A DNA stretch of 64,000 bases, from NCBI GenBank assembly GCA_030627905.1, contig DAOVRZ010000004.1:1-64000 (forward strand), written 5' to 3'. The translations under genes and the position numbers were made by a program. Source of the stretch: JAGMES01 sp023128035. Its GTDB lineage: Bacteria > Bacillota > Halanaerobiia > DY22613. The notes below the pieces were generated by a model. It searched no databases. It had not been told where the DNA came from and saw only the letters and a list, made by a program, of their open reading frames with translations. Position 1 is the stretch's first letter. Each line of letters opens with the position of its first letter. Positions 34,637 through 44,469 of this stretch are shown here, piece by piece.

Positions 34637-36244
34637 ATGAAAGATATTAAAAGTTCAGTTGATATGCTTAAAAAGCAAGAAGCGTATTGGATTAGTAGAT
34701 TTGCTGATGAAGTTCCTGCTTTAGAACTGCCGACAGACTATGTAAGGCCTGCAGTGATTAAATTATCTGGAGAAAGTTATAAGTTTGAATTGAGTAAAGA
34801 AGTAACTCATCAAGTACGTAAATTAATCTCTACTCAGGATGTCTCTTTATCCATGGCATTATTTGCAATATATAATATCTTGCTATCAAAATATGCAAAT
34901 ACGGAAGATGTTGTTGTTGGTACAGGTATAGTTGGAATGTTTGAAAATATTTTGGCAATCAGAAATCAGCCTGCAAGAGATAAAACATTTGTTAATTTCT
35001 TAGCAGAGATTAAGGACAATACTATAAAAGGCTACGCAAATAAAGATTATAAATTGGAGATGTTGGTGGAAAAACTTAAAATACCTAAAATTATGAATCG
35101 AAATCCATTGGTTGACGTATTATTCGTTGTGCATAACGAAGTTTCTGAGGAAAGTGGTAAGTCTGGATTAAACAATAAAACGGCTCAGTTTGACCTTGTA
35201 TTACATGCATTTGAAATAGGAGAGAAAATTTTCTTTGAATTGGAATATAGTACAAGCCTCTTTAAGAATGAAACCATCGAAAGAATGGCTGGCCATTATG
35301 TTAATATAATCAGGGCTATTGTTGAAAATATTGAAACTCGACTTTCAGCAATTAAGATGATTTCAGATGTAGAGAAAGAGCAACTATTAGATTGGTTTAA
35401 TGAGACAAAAGTAAGTAATCTGATGGAAAAAACAATATCACAACTATTCGAAGAACAGGTTCACAGAACACCCGATAATCTTGCTGTTATCTTTGGAGAA
35501 CAGCAATTAACTTATCGTGAACTGAACGAAAAAGCGAACCAACTGGCTAGAAAGTTAAGAACCTGTGGAGTTGCAAAAGGTAAAATAGTAGGCATAATGG
35601 TTGAGCGTTCTCTGGAGATGGTTATTGGTATTTTGGGAATTCTAAAAGCTGATGGAGCATATCTACCTATTGATTATGACTATCCAATTGGCAGAATTAC
35701 TTATATGTTTGAAGATTGTCAGGTGGAAATATTATTAACACAAGGTCATTTAACAAATATCGTGCAATTTTCAGGTGATGTTATTAATATTGAAGATGAA
35801 AGATTATATAGTGGTGATTGTTTGAATCTGGAATGTTTTAATAAACCAACAGACTTAGCATATGTAATCTATACCTCTGGTTCAACAGGTAAGCCTAAGG
35901 GGGTTATGGTTGAACATAAAGGAATAGGAAACTTACAACAGTTTTTTATTCAAGATTTAGGTATTACTGAAGATGATAATGTTGTGCAATTTGCTTCTTG
36001 TGCATTTGATGCATCTGTCTGGGAAGAATACATGGCTTTGTTAACAGGAGCAACATTAGACATACCATCAAAAGATATAATTAATAATTTTTCTGGATTT
36101 GAGGAATATTTGAAACAACATAAAATCACTATAGTTACAGTAGCGCCAATTTATTTAAATAATTTAAATCCAGAAAACGTTATTACATTACGGAAAGTAA
36201 TTACGGCAGGTTCAGCGACAAACTTTGAATTAATAAATAAGTGA
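34637..36244 (+). CDS. NRPS N-terminal part: partial C and first half of A1 (ends at in-frame TGA)
   Basis: 535 codons, then TGA 36242-36244. Residues 1-245 are the C-terminal half of a condensation-type domain with no HHxxxDG, a common cap of initiating modules ('YWISRFADEVPALELPTDY'). From 260 an adenylation domain starts: 'LTYRELNEKANQLAR', 'YTSGSTGKPKG', 'FDASVWEEYMALLTGA', 'ITAGSATNFELINK'. The frame then stops exactly where the GrsA-type sequence has Trp (LVNKWKEK) and resumes without shift ('KDKVEYINAYGPTETT'). Read through, 34637-42886 is one 2749-residue synthetase (C*-A-T-E-C-A-T-R). Alone, this part cannot adenylate because motifs A5-A10 are missing. Confidence 0.85.
   Translation: MKDIKSSVDMLKKQEAYWISRFADEVPALELPTDYVRPAVIKLSGESYKFELSKEVTHQVRKLISTQDVSLSMALFAIYNILLSKYANTEDVVVGTGIVGMFENILAIRNQPARDKTFVNFLAEIKDNTIKGYANKDYKLEMLVEKLKIPKIMNRNPLVDVLFVVHNEVSEESGKSGLNNKTAQFDLVLHAFEIGEKIFFELEYSTSLFKNETIERMAGHYVNIIRAIVENIETRLSAIKMISDVEKEQLLDWFNETKVSNLMEKTISQLFEEQVHRTPDNLAVIFGEQQLTYRELNEKANQLARKLRTCGVAKGKIVGIMVERSLEMVIGILGILKADGAYLPIDYDYPIGRITYMFEDCQVEILLTQGHLTNIVQFSGDVINIEDERLYSGDCLNLECFNKPTDLAYVIYTSGSTGKPKGVMVEHKGIGNLQQFFIQDLGITEDDNVVQFASCAFDASVWEEYMALLTGATLDIPSKDIINNFSGFEEYLKQHKITIVTVAPIYLNNLNPENVITLRKVITAGSATNFELINK
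36242..36244 (+). other. In-frame TGA interrupting the synthetase (codon 536)
   Basis: The codons run AAT AAG TGA AAA GAT AAA. The paralogous position in the second module of the same protein is TGG (SWKEKVEY), and GrsA-type domains have Trp here. One base change (TGG to TGA) explains it. TGA is an ordinary stop elsewhere in the window (metH, whiA, ABC subunit 1), so genome-wide TGA=Trp is excluded. Nonsense mutation, sequencing error and programmed readthrough remain open. Confidence 0.85.
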
Positions 36245-36364
36245 AAAGATAAAGTTGAATATATCAATGCATATGGGCCAACTGAAACAACTATTTGTGC
36301 TTCAATATACAAATGTGAAGGTGAAATAAATAAATATCAAACAGTTCCTATTGGATACCCAATT

Positions 36365-39300
36365 ATGAATACACAAATATATATACTTGATAAAAATAAT
36401 CAACTAGTTCCAGTAGGCGTACCAGGTGAATTATGTGTTGGTGGTGATGGACTAGCTAGAGGTTATCTAAATAGACCAGAGTTGACTAAAGAAAAATTTA
36501 TAGCAAATCCCTTTATTTTAGGTAGCAGATTGTATAAAACGGGTGATCTTGCTAGATGGCTTTCGGATGGTAATATTGAGTTTCTAGGAAGAATTGACCA
36601 TCAAGTTAAGCTCAGAGGGTATAGAATTGAGTTAGGTGAGATTGAAAACAAATTATTGAAACATAACGCGATTAAAGAAGCAATTGTAATTGTTAAAGTG
36701 AATCAAAAAGGCAGTAAAAATCTTTGCGCTTATCTAATCTGCGAATGTGAAGTATCTATAGCTGAATTGAGAGAGCATTTAGCTAAAGAATTACCAGATT
36801 ATATGATTCCATCCTACTTTATTTATTTAGATGAGATACCATTGACTGTGAATGGTAAGGTTGATCGTAAGGCATTGCCAGAACCTGATGGAAATATTAA
36901 TCTAGGTACTGAATATGTAGCTCCTACCAATGAAATTGAAATGAAGCTGGCTAGTTTTTGGCGAGAAGTATTGGGTTTAGAAAAAGTGGGTATCAATGAC
37001 AACTTTTTTGAATTAGGCGGAGATTCGATTAAAGCGATTCAGATTTTGGCCAGATTAAATCAGATAGGAATTAATATAACGGTTAAAGATATTTTCAGGC
37101 ATAAAACTATTAAGAATTTGTTGAAGAATGTTAATTATACAAAAGAAAAAGAGATAATTTCTCAAAAAGAGGTTGAAGGAGAAGTATTGTTAACACCGAT
37201 TCAAAAATGGTTCGTTGCACAGAATTTGAAATACCAACATTATTTTAACCAGACGTTTTTATTTAATTTAAGAGAAGATGTAAATGTAGAATTATTGGAA
37301 ACAGTTTTTAAGAATGTTATTAAGCATCATGATGCTTTAAGGATGAGATATCAGTTTGGTGGAAGTCAAATATTGCAATACAATCGGCGGAACGATGAAA
37401 TAGATTTTAGATTAAAGAAAATAGATTTATCAAAATATTTATATTCAGATCAAAAAGAGAAGATAAAAGTGATTAGTGAGAAGATACAAGGTGAATTTGA
37501 TTTAGAAAAAGATTTACTGATAAAAGCAGTTATCTTTGATCTTGGTGAAAATGGTAAACGTTTATTGATTCCAATTCATCATCTTATTATTGATGGAGTA
37601 TCGTGGAGAATACTTTTAGAGGATGTTGAAAACTTATATCGTTCGAAACTCGAAAAAGAGTTATCACTAAAGACAACATCTTTTAAAGACTGGAGTCAGA
37701 GATTAAATGATTTTGCACAAACAGAGGCAGTTGATACAGGATACTGGAATAAAATTGATGTATCAAAAATCAAATCACTTTCAGAGATTTTGAGCACGGA
37801 TAGATTTCAAAGAGATTATATGGGTTTAGCTATAGAAATCAATGAGGAACAAACAGAAAAATTATTGACAAAAGTAAACTGGGCGTATAATACAGAAATT
37901 AAAGATATATTATTATCTGCTTTGATTATTTCCATTAGTGAAGTGATGGGAATAAAGAATGTTTTAATAAATCTAGAAGGGCATGGTCGGGAAGAAATAT
38001 TAGAAGGTGTTGATCTCTCTAGAACGATAGGTTGGTTTACAAGCATGTACCCAGTATATCTAGAAAAGAGAGAGAGCATAGAAGAGACAATTATAGAAGT
38101 TAAAGAAAGTTTGAGTAGAGTACCAAATAAAGGGATCAACTTTGGGATTGCAAGATATTTGAAGAATGATGAAAAATTGCAGATGATGAATCCAGAGATA
38201 TTATTTAATTATTTAGGAGAATTTGCTGGTTTTCTGGACAATGATGAGAAAAAAAATGAATGTTTGTTATCTGGTTGTACTGAAGATGCAGGAATGAATT
38301 TTTATAAAGATAATCAAAATATACATCTAATTGATTTAGTTGGATTGATTAGAGATGGAAAATTACAATTGACTTTAAATTACAATACAAAGTATTTTGG
38401 AAAAAATATAATGACACAGCTTCAAGTACGATATGCAGATTATCTAAATCAGATCATAGAACATTGTCTGAATAAAAGTCATAAATCATACACAGCATCA
38501 GATTTTGGATTGGAAAATGTAATTGATAAAAAAGGTTTTGCTTATCTATCAGAATTATTTGATTTGGATAAAGTGAAGATGTATGAATTAACTCCAATGC
38601 AGGAAGGGATGTTATATCATAAGACTTTAAATGAAAAAGGTAGAAATTATTATGAGCAGTTCTGTTTTGAGATTGAAGGAACGGTAGATATAGAGAAATT
38701 TAAAGTAGCATGGGAAGTGTTAGTCAATCGATATGAGGTGTTTAAGACCCGCTTTATTTGGAAAAGTTTAAGTAATCCAATTCAGGTGATAAAAAAGGAT
38801 GCAGAGGCAGAAATAGATGAGTATGATATTTCGAATTTAAGCTGTATAGAAAAAGAAGAGTACATAGAACGATTTAAGGATGAAGATCTGGTAAAGGATT
38901 TTGATTTTGAAAAAGGGAAACTGAATCGGTTTTCGCTGATCAAAGTATCAGAAGGAAAATACTTTATTTGCTGGAGTTTCCACCATATTTTATTGGATGG
39001 TTGGAGTCATACAATTGTCATGGAAGATTTATTTAGTATTTATTATTGTCTTGCAAATAACTTATCATTACCTTCAGAACCTGCAGTACAATTTTCAGTC
39101 TATTTGGAATGGTTAAGAAGTCAGAATAAAAATAAAGCTTTTCAATTCTGGGCCAGCTACACTAAAGATTTTGTTGAACCAACACTTTGTCCGTATGATA
39201 AGAAGCCAATGAAAAATGAAGTAATAACAAAATCAGCAACAAAAGTGATTGAATTTGATGAACAAAAGGCGCAAGAGATGAATGAGTTTTGTAAGAAACA

Positions 39301-42300
39301 TAATGTAACAATCAATGCATTTATTCAGACAGTAACTGGACTTTTATTACAAAAATATAATTCTACTAATCAGAGTTGTTTTGGTATGACGGTTTCTGGA
39401 AGACCAACTGAGCTTAGGAATGTAGAAGAGATTGTTGGTATCTTAATAAATACATTACCGGTGGTTATTAAAACAGAAGAAGATGACACAGTTGAAAAGC
39501 TATTGGTAAGAGTGAATCGTGAATTGATTGAAATCAGAGATTTTGAATATATTTCTTTAGCGGAAATTCAGAAACTAAGCCAGCACTCTGGAGAACTTTT
39601 TAATACAATTATAGTTTTTGAAAACTATCCTACTGAAAATGAAAATGATCTAGATTTTGAAGTTAGGGTAAAATCTTTATTTGAAATAACAAATTATGAT
39701 TTTAGTATTTCAGTAATGAGTGCAGAAAAAATGGTTATTAATTTAGCCTACAATGTTGAATTATTTAAACGAGATACGATTGAAAGAATCAAAAGTAGTA
39801 TTATTCACATAATTGATACAATGCTGGCTGATGGAAAACAGAAAGTTCAGGAAATTTGTATTGTTTCTAAGGAAGAGAAAGAAAGATTACTGGTTGAATT
39901 TAATAATGCAAATAACGGTGATGTAAAAGGAAAAACGATCCATGAGTTATTCGAAGAACAGGTGAAGAAAAGACCGGATCATATTGCTGTTGTCTTTAAA
40001 GATAAGGAGCTCACTTATGGGGAGTTGAATTTAAGGGCGAATCAGCTGGCCCGGGTTTTGAGAGAAAAAGGTGTACAACCTAAAGAGATTGTTGCTATCA
40101 TGGTTGAACGTTCACTGGAAATGATCGTCGGATTTTTAGGAACGTTGAAAGCAGGAGGGGCTTATTTGTCGATTGATCCAGAATATCCAAAAGGTAGAAT
40201 TGAATATGTACTGGCAGATAGTGATGCTAGTATATTGCTGACACAAAAGCATCTAGCTGATAAAGCGAACTTTGCAGGTACAATTATAGATTTAGAAGAT
40301 CAGGGACTTTATTCTGGTGATGAGTCGGACTTAGATAATATAAATAAACCAACAGATTTGGCTTATGTGATTTATACATCAGGAACGACAGGTAGACCAA
40401 AGGGAGTTATGATAGAACATAAAGGAATCGAGAACTTACAGATACTTTATAAAAAAGACTTAAGCGTGAATGAAAATGATCGTATAATTCAATTTGCGAC
40501 CTGTTCATTTGATGCATTTGTTTGGGAGACCTATATGGCACTATTAACTGGTGCGACCCTGTATATCCTTAGTAAAGAGGTTATCAATGACTATGCCAGA
40601 TTTGAAGAATATTTAAACTTAAGTCAGATTACGATTGCCACATTACCCCCAATTTATTTGAATAGTGTAAATCCAGAAAACGTTCATACCATGAAAACAA
40701 TTATTACTGCAGGTTCTGCAACCAACTTTGATCTCGTTGACAGTTGGAAGGAGAAAGTAGAATATATTAATGCCTACGGACCAACGGAAACCACTATTTG
40801 TGCAACCATCTGGAAAGCGAGAGAGGGTGATTATAATTCTGTGCCGATTGGCAAACCAATCTTTAATACAAGGGTATATATCGTCGATCAGAATTTAAAT
40901 CTAGTACCTATAGGTGCTGTAGGTGAATTATGTATTACGACGGTAGGTATAGCAAAAGGTTATATGAATCGTCCGGAACTTACGGAAGAGAAATTTGTGA
41001 AAAACCCATTTGTTACTCTTGCAGAAACTAAGATTTTAGGAGAAAAGATGTATAAAACAGGTGATCTGGCTAGATGGCTACCAGATGGCAATATTGAGTT
41101 TTTGGGACGGATTGATAATCAGGTGAAGATAAGAGGATTTAGAATTGAGTTAGGTGAGATTGAAAATCAATTATTAGCACATAAAGAAGTAAAAGAGGCA
41201 GTGGTAATAGATAAAGTTGACTCAAGTGGGAATAAGTATTTATGTGCATACGTAGTCTCTGGTCAAGATTTATCTACATCCGAGTTAAGAACTCACTTAT
41301 TAAAAGAAGTACCCGAATATATGATTCCATCTTATTTTGTAAGATTAGAGCAGTTACCTTTAACTTTGAATGGTAAAGTAAATAAAAAACTTTTACCTGA
41401 ACTTGATCAAAACTTAGTAGATAAGGTGGAATATGAAGCACCCAGAAATGAAATCGAAGAAAATTTGGTTCGAATATGGAAGTCGGTTCTGAATGTAGAG
41501 AGGATCGGGATTAAAGATAATTTCTTTAATCTTGGTGGTCATTCAATACTAGCAATGAAGGTTGTAGCTATAGCTGTTCCATTTGGTTGGAATATAACAG
41601 TACAGGCTTTATTCAACTATCCAACGATTAAGAAACTTGCTGATAAGATAAATGGAAATCTTAAAATTGAGTCGAAAGCTAAAAGTACTGATGTAGGAGC
41701 TATAGTAATTCAAGAGGTAATAAAAAGTTATCAAGAAATAGCGATTAGTGGAGATACTTTAGAAATTGAAAATGTCTTATTAACAGGAGCTACAGGGTTT
41801 TTAGGAATACATATATTAGAAGAGTTATTGTTAAATACAGATGCCAATATTTATTGCTTGGTTCGAGGAGAAGATGAAAACAGGGCCAAAACTCGATTAT
41901 TAGGCTTAATGGATATCTATTTTGATGGTAAGTATGACCAGTGGATGGATAAAAGAATTTATGTAGTTAGAGGTGAACTGACTTTTAGTCAATTTGGACT
42001 CTCAGAAGAAGAGTATATTTCTTTAGGAGCAAAGATTGATTCAATTTTACATCCTGCTGCGATAGTAAAGCATTTTGGTAATTACTCTGATTTTGAGAAA
42101 GTGAATGTATTAGGAACAAAAGAAGTGATTGATTTTGCAATAAAATATGGAGTAAGATTAAATCATATCTCAACAATGAGTGTTTCAGGAACTGCTGTAA
42201 AGGGAGAGCAAGATGTAGTATTTACTGAAAATGATTTTTATGTCGGTCAGAATTATGCAGATAATGTATATGTCAAGAGTAAATTTGAAGCAGAGAATCT

Positions 42301-42886
42301 GGTATTTAAAGCAATGAATGAAGGTTTAGATGCAACGATTTTTAGAGTTGGGAATCTGACAGGAAGATATAGAGATGGACATTTTCAGACGAATATCGGA
42401 GAGAATGCGTTTTATAATTTAATAAAATCTATAGTAGAATTAAAGAGTGTGTCTGCAGAAATGATAGAACAACCTTTTGAGTTTACGCCTATAGATTTGT
42501 GTAGTAGAGTGATTGTAGAATTGATGAAAACTAAAGAATCCGTAGGAAGAGTATTTCATGTATATAATCAAAATCAAGTGAAATTAGCTGAACTGTTGCC
42601 TGTCTTGGCTAAGATGGGGTTGGAGATAGATGTGATAGATGAGTTGTCAATTGATGAATATGTTAGGACATTTGCAAAAGATCAGGATAAGTTGGAAAAG
42701 CTGCAGGGTTTGATGCATCTTTATCAGCTTAAAGTTGATCCTAGTTCAGAGTATAGGTCAGGTGTAACGATTGATTCGACTATAACAGTGGAGTATTTAA
42801 GGCAAATTGGTTTTGAATGGCCTGGGATAGATCAGGAGTATTTGGTGAAGGTTGTGGAGTATATGATGGAGGTTGAGTTTGTTTGA
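36365..42886 (+). CDS. NRPS C-terminal part: rest of A1, T-E-C-A-T-R
   Basis: 2173 codons from ATG 36365, but the same frame is open from 36245, so the ATG is probably not a true start (no Shine-Dalgarno). Using whole-protein numbering: A1 end, carrier Ser near 797 ('ELGGDSIKAI', the variant typical before E), epimerisation domain about 850-1290 ('HHLIIDGVSW', 'INFGIARYL', 'FNYLGEF'), condensation 1300-1740 ('HHILLDG' near 1449), A2 1760-2260 ('YTSGTTGRPKG'), carrier ('NLGGHSILAM', Ser near 2303), reductase 2375-2749 ('GATGFLG', 'YVKSK'). My code reading for both A domains is DAWTIAAICK, that of GrsA (phenylalanine). Predicted product: D-Phe-L-Phe aldehyde, possibly cyclising. Confidence 0.9.
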   Translation: MNTQIYILDKNNQLVPVGVPGELCVGGDGLARGYLNRPELTKEKFIANPFILGSRLYKTGDLARWLSDGNIEFLGRIDHQVKLRGYRIELGEIENKLLKHNAIKEAIVIVKVNQKGSKNLCAYLICECEVSIAELREHLAKELPDYMIPSYFIYLDEIPLTVNGKVDRKALPEPDGNINLGTEYVAPTNEIEMKLASFWREVLGLEKVGINDNFFELGGDSIKAIQILARLNQIGINITVKDIFRHKTIKNLLKNVNYTKEKEIISQKEVEGEVLLTPIQKWFVAQNLKYQHYFNQTFLFNLREDVNVELLETVFKNVIKHHDALRMRYQFGGSQILQYNRRNDEIDFRLKKIDLSKYLYSDQKEKIKVISEKIQGEFDLEKDLLIKAVIFDLGENGKRLLIPIHHLIIDGVSWRILLEDVENLYRSKLEKELSLKTTSFKDWSQRLNDFAQTEAVDTGYWNKIDVSKIKSLSEILSTDRFQRDYMGLAIEINEEQTEKLLTKVNWAYNTEIKDILLSALIISISEVMGIKNVLINLEGHGREEILEGVDLSRTIGWFTSMYPVYLEKRESIEETIIEVKESLSRVPNKGINFGIARYLKNDEKLQMMNPEILFNYLGEFAGFLDNDEKKNECLLSGCTEDAGMNFYKDNQNIHLIDLVGLIRDGKLQLTLNYNTKYFGKNIMTQLQVRYADYLNQIIEHCLNKSHKSYTASDFGLENVIDKKGFAYLSELFDLDKVKMYELTPMQEGMLYHKTLNEKGRNYYEQFCFEIEGTVDIEKFKVAWEVLVNRYEVFKTRFIWKSLSNPIQVIKKDAEAEIDEYDISNLSCIEKEEYIERFKDEDLVKDFDFEKGKLNRFSLIKVSEGKYFICWSFHHILLDGWSHTIVMEDLFSIYYCLANNLSLPSEPAVQFSVYLEWLRSQNKNKAFQFWASYTKDFVEPTLCPYDKKPMKNEVITKSATKVIEFDEQKAQEMNEFCKKHNVTINAFIQTVTGLLLQKYNSTNQSCFGMTVSGRPTELRNVEEIVGILINTLPVVIKTEEDDTVEKLLVRVNRELIEIRDFEYISLAEIQKLSQHSGELFNTIIVFENYPTENENDLDFEVRVKSLFEITNYDFSISVMSAEKMVINLAYNVELFKRDTIERIKSSIIHIIDTMLADGKQKVQEICIVSKEEKERLLVEFNNANNGDVKGKTIHELFEEQVKKRPDHIAVVFKDKELTYGELNLRANQLARVLREKGVQPKEIVAIMVERSLEMIVGFLGTLKAGGAYLSIDPEYPKGRIEYVLADSDASILLTQKHLADKANFAGTIIDLEDQGLYSGDESDLDNINKPTDLAYVIYTSGTTGRPKGVMIEHKGIENLQILYKKDLSVNENDRIIQFATCSFDAFVWETYMALLTGATLYILSKEVINDYARFEEYLNLSQITIATLPPIYLNSVNPENVHTMKTIITAGSATNFDLVDSWKEKVEYINAYGPTETTICATIWKAREGDYNSVPIGKPIFNTRVYIVDQNLNLVPIGAVGELCITTVGIAKGYMNRPELTEEKFVKNPFVTLAETKILGEKMYKTGDLARWLPDGNIEFLGRIDNQVKIRGFRIELGEIENQLLAHKEVKEAVVIDKVDSSGNKYLCAYVVSGQDLSTSELRTHLLKEVPEYMIPSYFVRLEQLPLTLNGKVNKKLLPELDQNLVDKVEYEAPRNEIEENLVRIWKSVLNVERIGIKDNFFNLGGHSILAMKVVAIAVPFGWNITVQALFNYPTIKKLADKINGNLKIESKAKSTDVGAIVIQEVIKSYQEIAISGDTLEIENVLLTGATGFLGIHILEELLLNTDANIYCLVRGEDENRAKTRLLGLMDIYFDGKYDQWMDKRIYVVRGELTFSQFGLSEEEYISLGAKIDSILHPAAIVKHFGNYSDFEKVNVLGTKEVIDFAIKYGVRLNHISTMSVSGTAVKGEQDVVFTENDFYVGQNYADNVYVKSKFEAENLVFKAMNEGLDATIFRVGNLTGRYRDGHFQTNIGENAFYNLIKSIVELKSVSAEMIEQPFEFTPIDLCSRVIVELMKTKESVGRVFHVYNQNQVKLAELLPVLAKMGLEIDVIDELSIDEYVRTFAKDQDKLEKLQGLMHLYQLKVDPSSEYRSGVTIDSTITVEYLRQIGFEWPGIDQEYLVKVVEYMMEVEFV
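42050..42584 (+). repeat. Reductase-domain repeat, copy 2
   Basis: Counterpart of 33631-34165; see that entry. Both copies keep the catalytic 'YVKSK' and are in frame, so both reductases look functional. Confidence 0.8.
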
Positions 42887-42904
42887 TAATTGGAATTAAG
42901 ATAG

Positions 42905-42938
42905 AGATGAGCTGAGTTATTGGGCTCATCTTTTTTTA
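42905..42938 (+). terminator. Terminator of the NRPS locus
   Basis: AGATGAGC (42905-42912) pairs with GCTCATCT (42924-42931), followed by seven Ts. Confidence 0.88.
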
Positions 42939-42939
42939 T

Positions 42940-42968
42940 GCAGGAAATATAACATTTTACTAGAATAT
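42940..42968 (+). promoter_or_regulatory. Sigma-H-like promoter candidate of mcrBC
   Basis: GCAGGAAAT (AGGA 42942-42945), 11-nt spacer, CTAGAATAT (GAAT 42963-42966), 40 nt before mcrB and directly after the NRPS terminator. Same design as at 46090 and 47614. Confidence 0.45.
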
Positions 42969-43007
42969 GATGTTTAGTGACAATAGATTTTATGAAAGGG
43001 GTATGCA

Positions 43008-44468
43008 ATGGAACAACTAATTAATTTAATCCATGAATATGGAAATGAAAATTGGTCAGAGAGAAGTCAAAATGCATTTGCTCAACTATTTGGCTCTGAG
43101 GGAGGACGGTATCGTAAAGATGCTCAGAAAGTGGTGTCTTTTCGAACACCTGAATCTACTACGATTCCTTTTGCTTCAATTATTCATAAATCCAATCCTG
43201 ATTCTGGCCTATATGGCGGTATGAGTTTTGTTATTTTTCCAGTATCAGATGCTCCTTCTCTTATTGCAATGGTAGTTGGCAAGCAGGGTTTAAGTCCAGA
43301 TGAAGAAGTACTTGCACGCCCTGGACATGGGCGAAAGGTTAAAGCAATTTGTTCTTGGTTAAATAAAAAGTATGGTAAAGGAAAAATGGTTGCATGGGCA
43401 AAGCAAGATCCAGTTCGCATAGATATGGATATACCTAGCCATATAAAAAAATTATTTTTGGAGTACGATTCTGTCTTTAAAAAGTATGGTAAAGTTATTT
43501 ATGGTTTTTTTGTTCCCTTGCCTGAAAATATTGAAGTTACTTCAGAAGCATTAAAAGCTTTTTTAGATTTAACGTTTGAGGAACGTGGATACTATCCATT
43601 AAGTTCAGTATCTGACGAATCAGAAAAGATTCGTTTGGCATATTTTTCTCATTTAATGAATGATTTTAACAAAGATGAAGTATTAGAACTTCTTAGAGAT
43701 AGGCGATTTGTTGTTTTAGAAGGCCCTCCGGGTACAGGTAAAACGAGGATGGCTTTACAGATATTGAAGAATGCTTACAACAATAATGGTTTTTCAGTTC
43801 AATTTCATCCCAATACTACCTATGAAAATTTTGTAGGTGGTTTGGCTCCGGTGTCAACAACAGACGGAATGGGCTTCCGTTTTGAACCTAAAAAAGGTTT
43901 TTTGATGGAAGCTATTGAAGGTGCGGTTTCTAATCCATCTAAACTTTTTCTTTTACATATAGATGAGATTAATCGTGCAGATCTTTCGAAGGTGTTGGGT
44001 GAAGCGATCTTTCTATTTGAGGCAAATGCAGAAATCAATAGAAGCATAAATTTACCATATGATTTTGGTGGAAGTTTTGAAAGTAAATTAGAATTACCAG
44101 ATAATTTACATATACTAGGGACTATGAACAGTACAGACCGGAGTATTGCTATTGTAGATGTAGCAGTTCGGCGACGGTTTGCTTTTGTAAAGCTTTGGCC
44201 TCAAATGAGAGTTGTACAGGAACATAGTGATGAATTAATGCAAAAAGCTTATCGTGAGTTATTATCAATTTTCATTGAGTACGCCTCAGATGAGGGTTTA
44301 GAACTTATACCAGGTCATTCTTATTTTCTTGAAAAAGATGATAAAAAGGCGGCAAGGTCTCTTAAAGTTAATCTAGCTCCACTTTTAGAAGAATATCTAT
44401 CACAGGGGTATGTGGCTGGTTTCTCAGAACCAATTCGTTCATATTTACAGTGGATAGAGAGTTTATAA
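43008..44468 (+). CDS. mcrB: McrB-type AAA+ GTPase
   Basis: 486 aa. The C-terminal AAA+ domain has Walker A 'GPPGTGKTRMAL' near 239-250, Walker B 'LLHIDEINRADLSK' and the McrB GTPase signature 'MNSTDRS' near 373 (usually MNTADRS). The N-terminal ~220 residues should recognise modified DNA, but they do not resemble the E. coli DUF3578 domain to my eye and contain 'YGGMSFVIFP', 'GRKVKAICSWL' and 'YGFFVPLPE'; this divergent recognition module may read a different modification. It is co-transcribed with mcrC one base downstream. GGGG precedes the ATG. Known: McrBC is a GTP-driven type IV restriction enzyme against modified-cytosine DNA. Confidence 0.88.
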   Translation: MEQLINLIHEYGNENWSERSQNAFAQLFGSEGGRYRKDAQKVVSFRTPESTTIPFASIIHKSNPDSGLYGGMSFVIFPVSDAPSLIAMVVGKQGLSPDEEVLARPGHGRKVKAICSWLNKKYGKGKMVAWAKQDPVRIDMDIPSHIKKLFLEYDSVFKKYGKVIYGFFVPLPENIEVTSEALKAFLDLTFEERGYYPLSSVSDESEKIRLAYFSHLMNDFNKDEVLELLRDRRFVVLEGPPGTGKTRMALQILKNAYNNNGFSVQFHPNTTYENFVGGLAPVSTTDGMGFRFEPKKGFLMEAIEGAVSNPSKLFLLHIDEINRADLSKVLGEAIFLFEANAEINRSINLPYDFGGSFESKLELPDNLHILGTMNSTDRSIAIVDVAVRRRFAFVKLWPQMRVVQEHSDELMQKAYRELLSIFIEYASDEGLELIPGHSYFLEKDDKKAARSLKVNLAPLLEEYLSQGYVAGFSEPIRSYLQWIESL

Positions 44469-44469
44469 A

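Noticed and set aside
36242..36244. Genome-wide TGA = Trp recoding, or selenocysteine, as explanation of the NRPS stop
   Set aside because: TGA ends metH, whiA and ABC subunit 1 at the right places, the expected residue is Trp and not Cys, and no SECIS-like hairpin follows directly.
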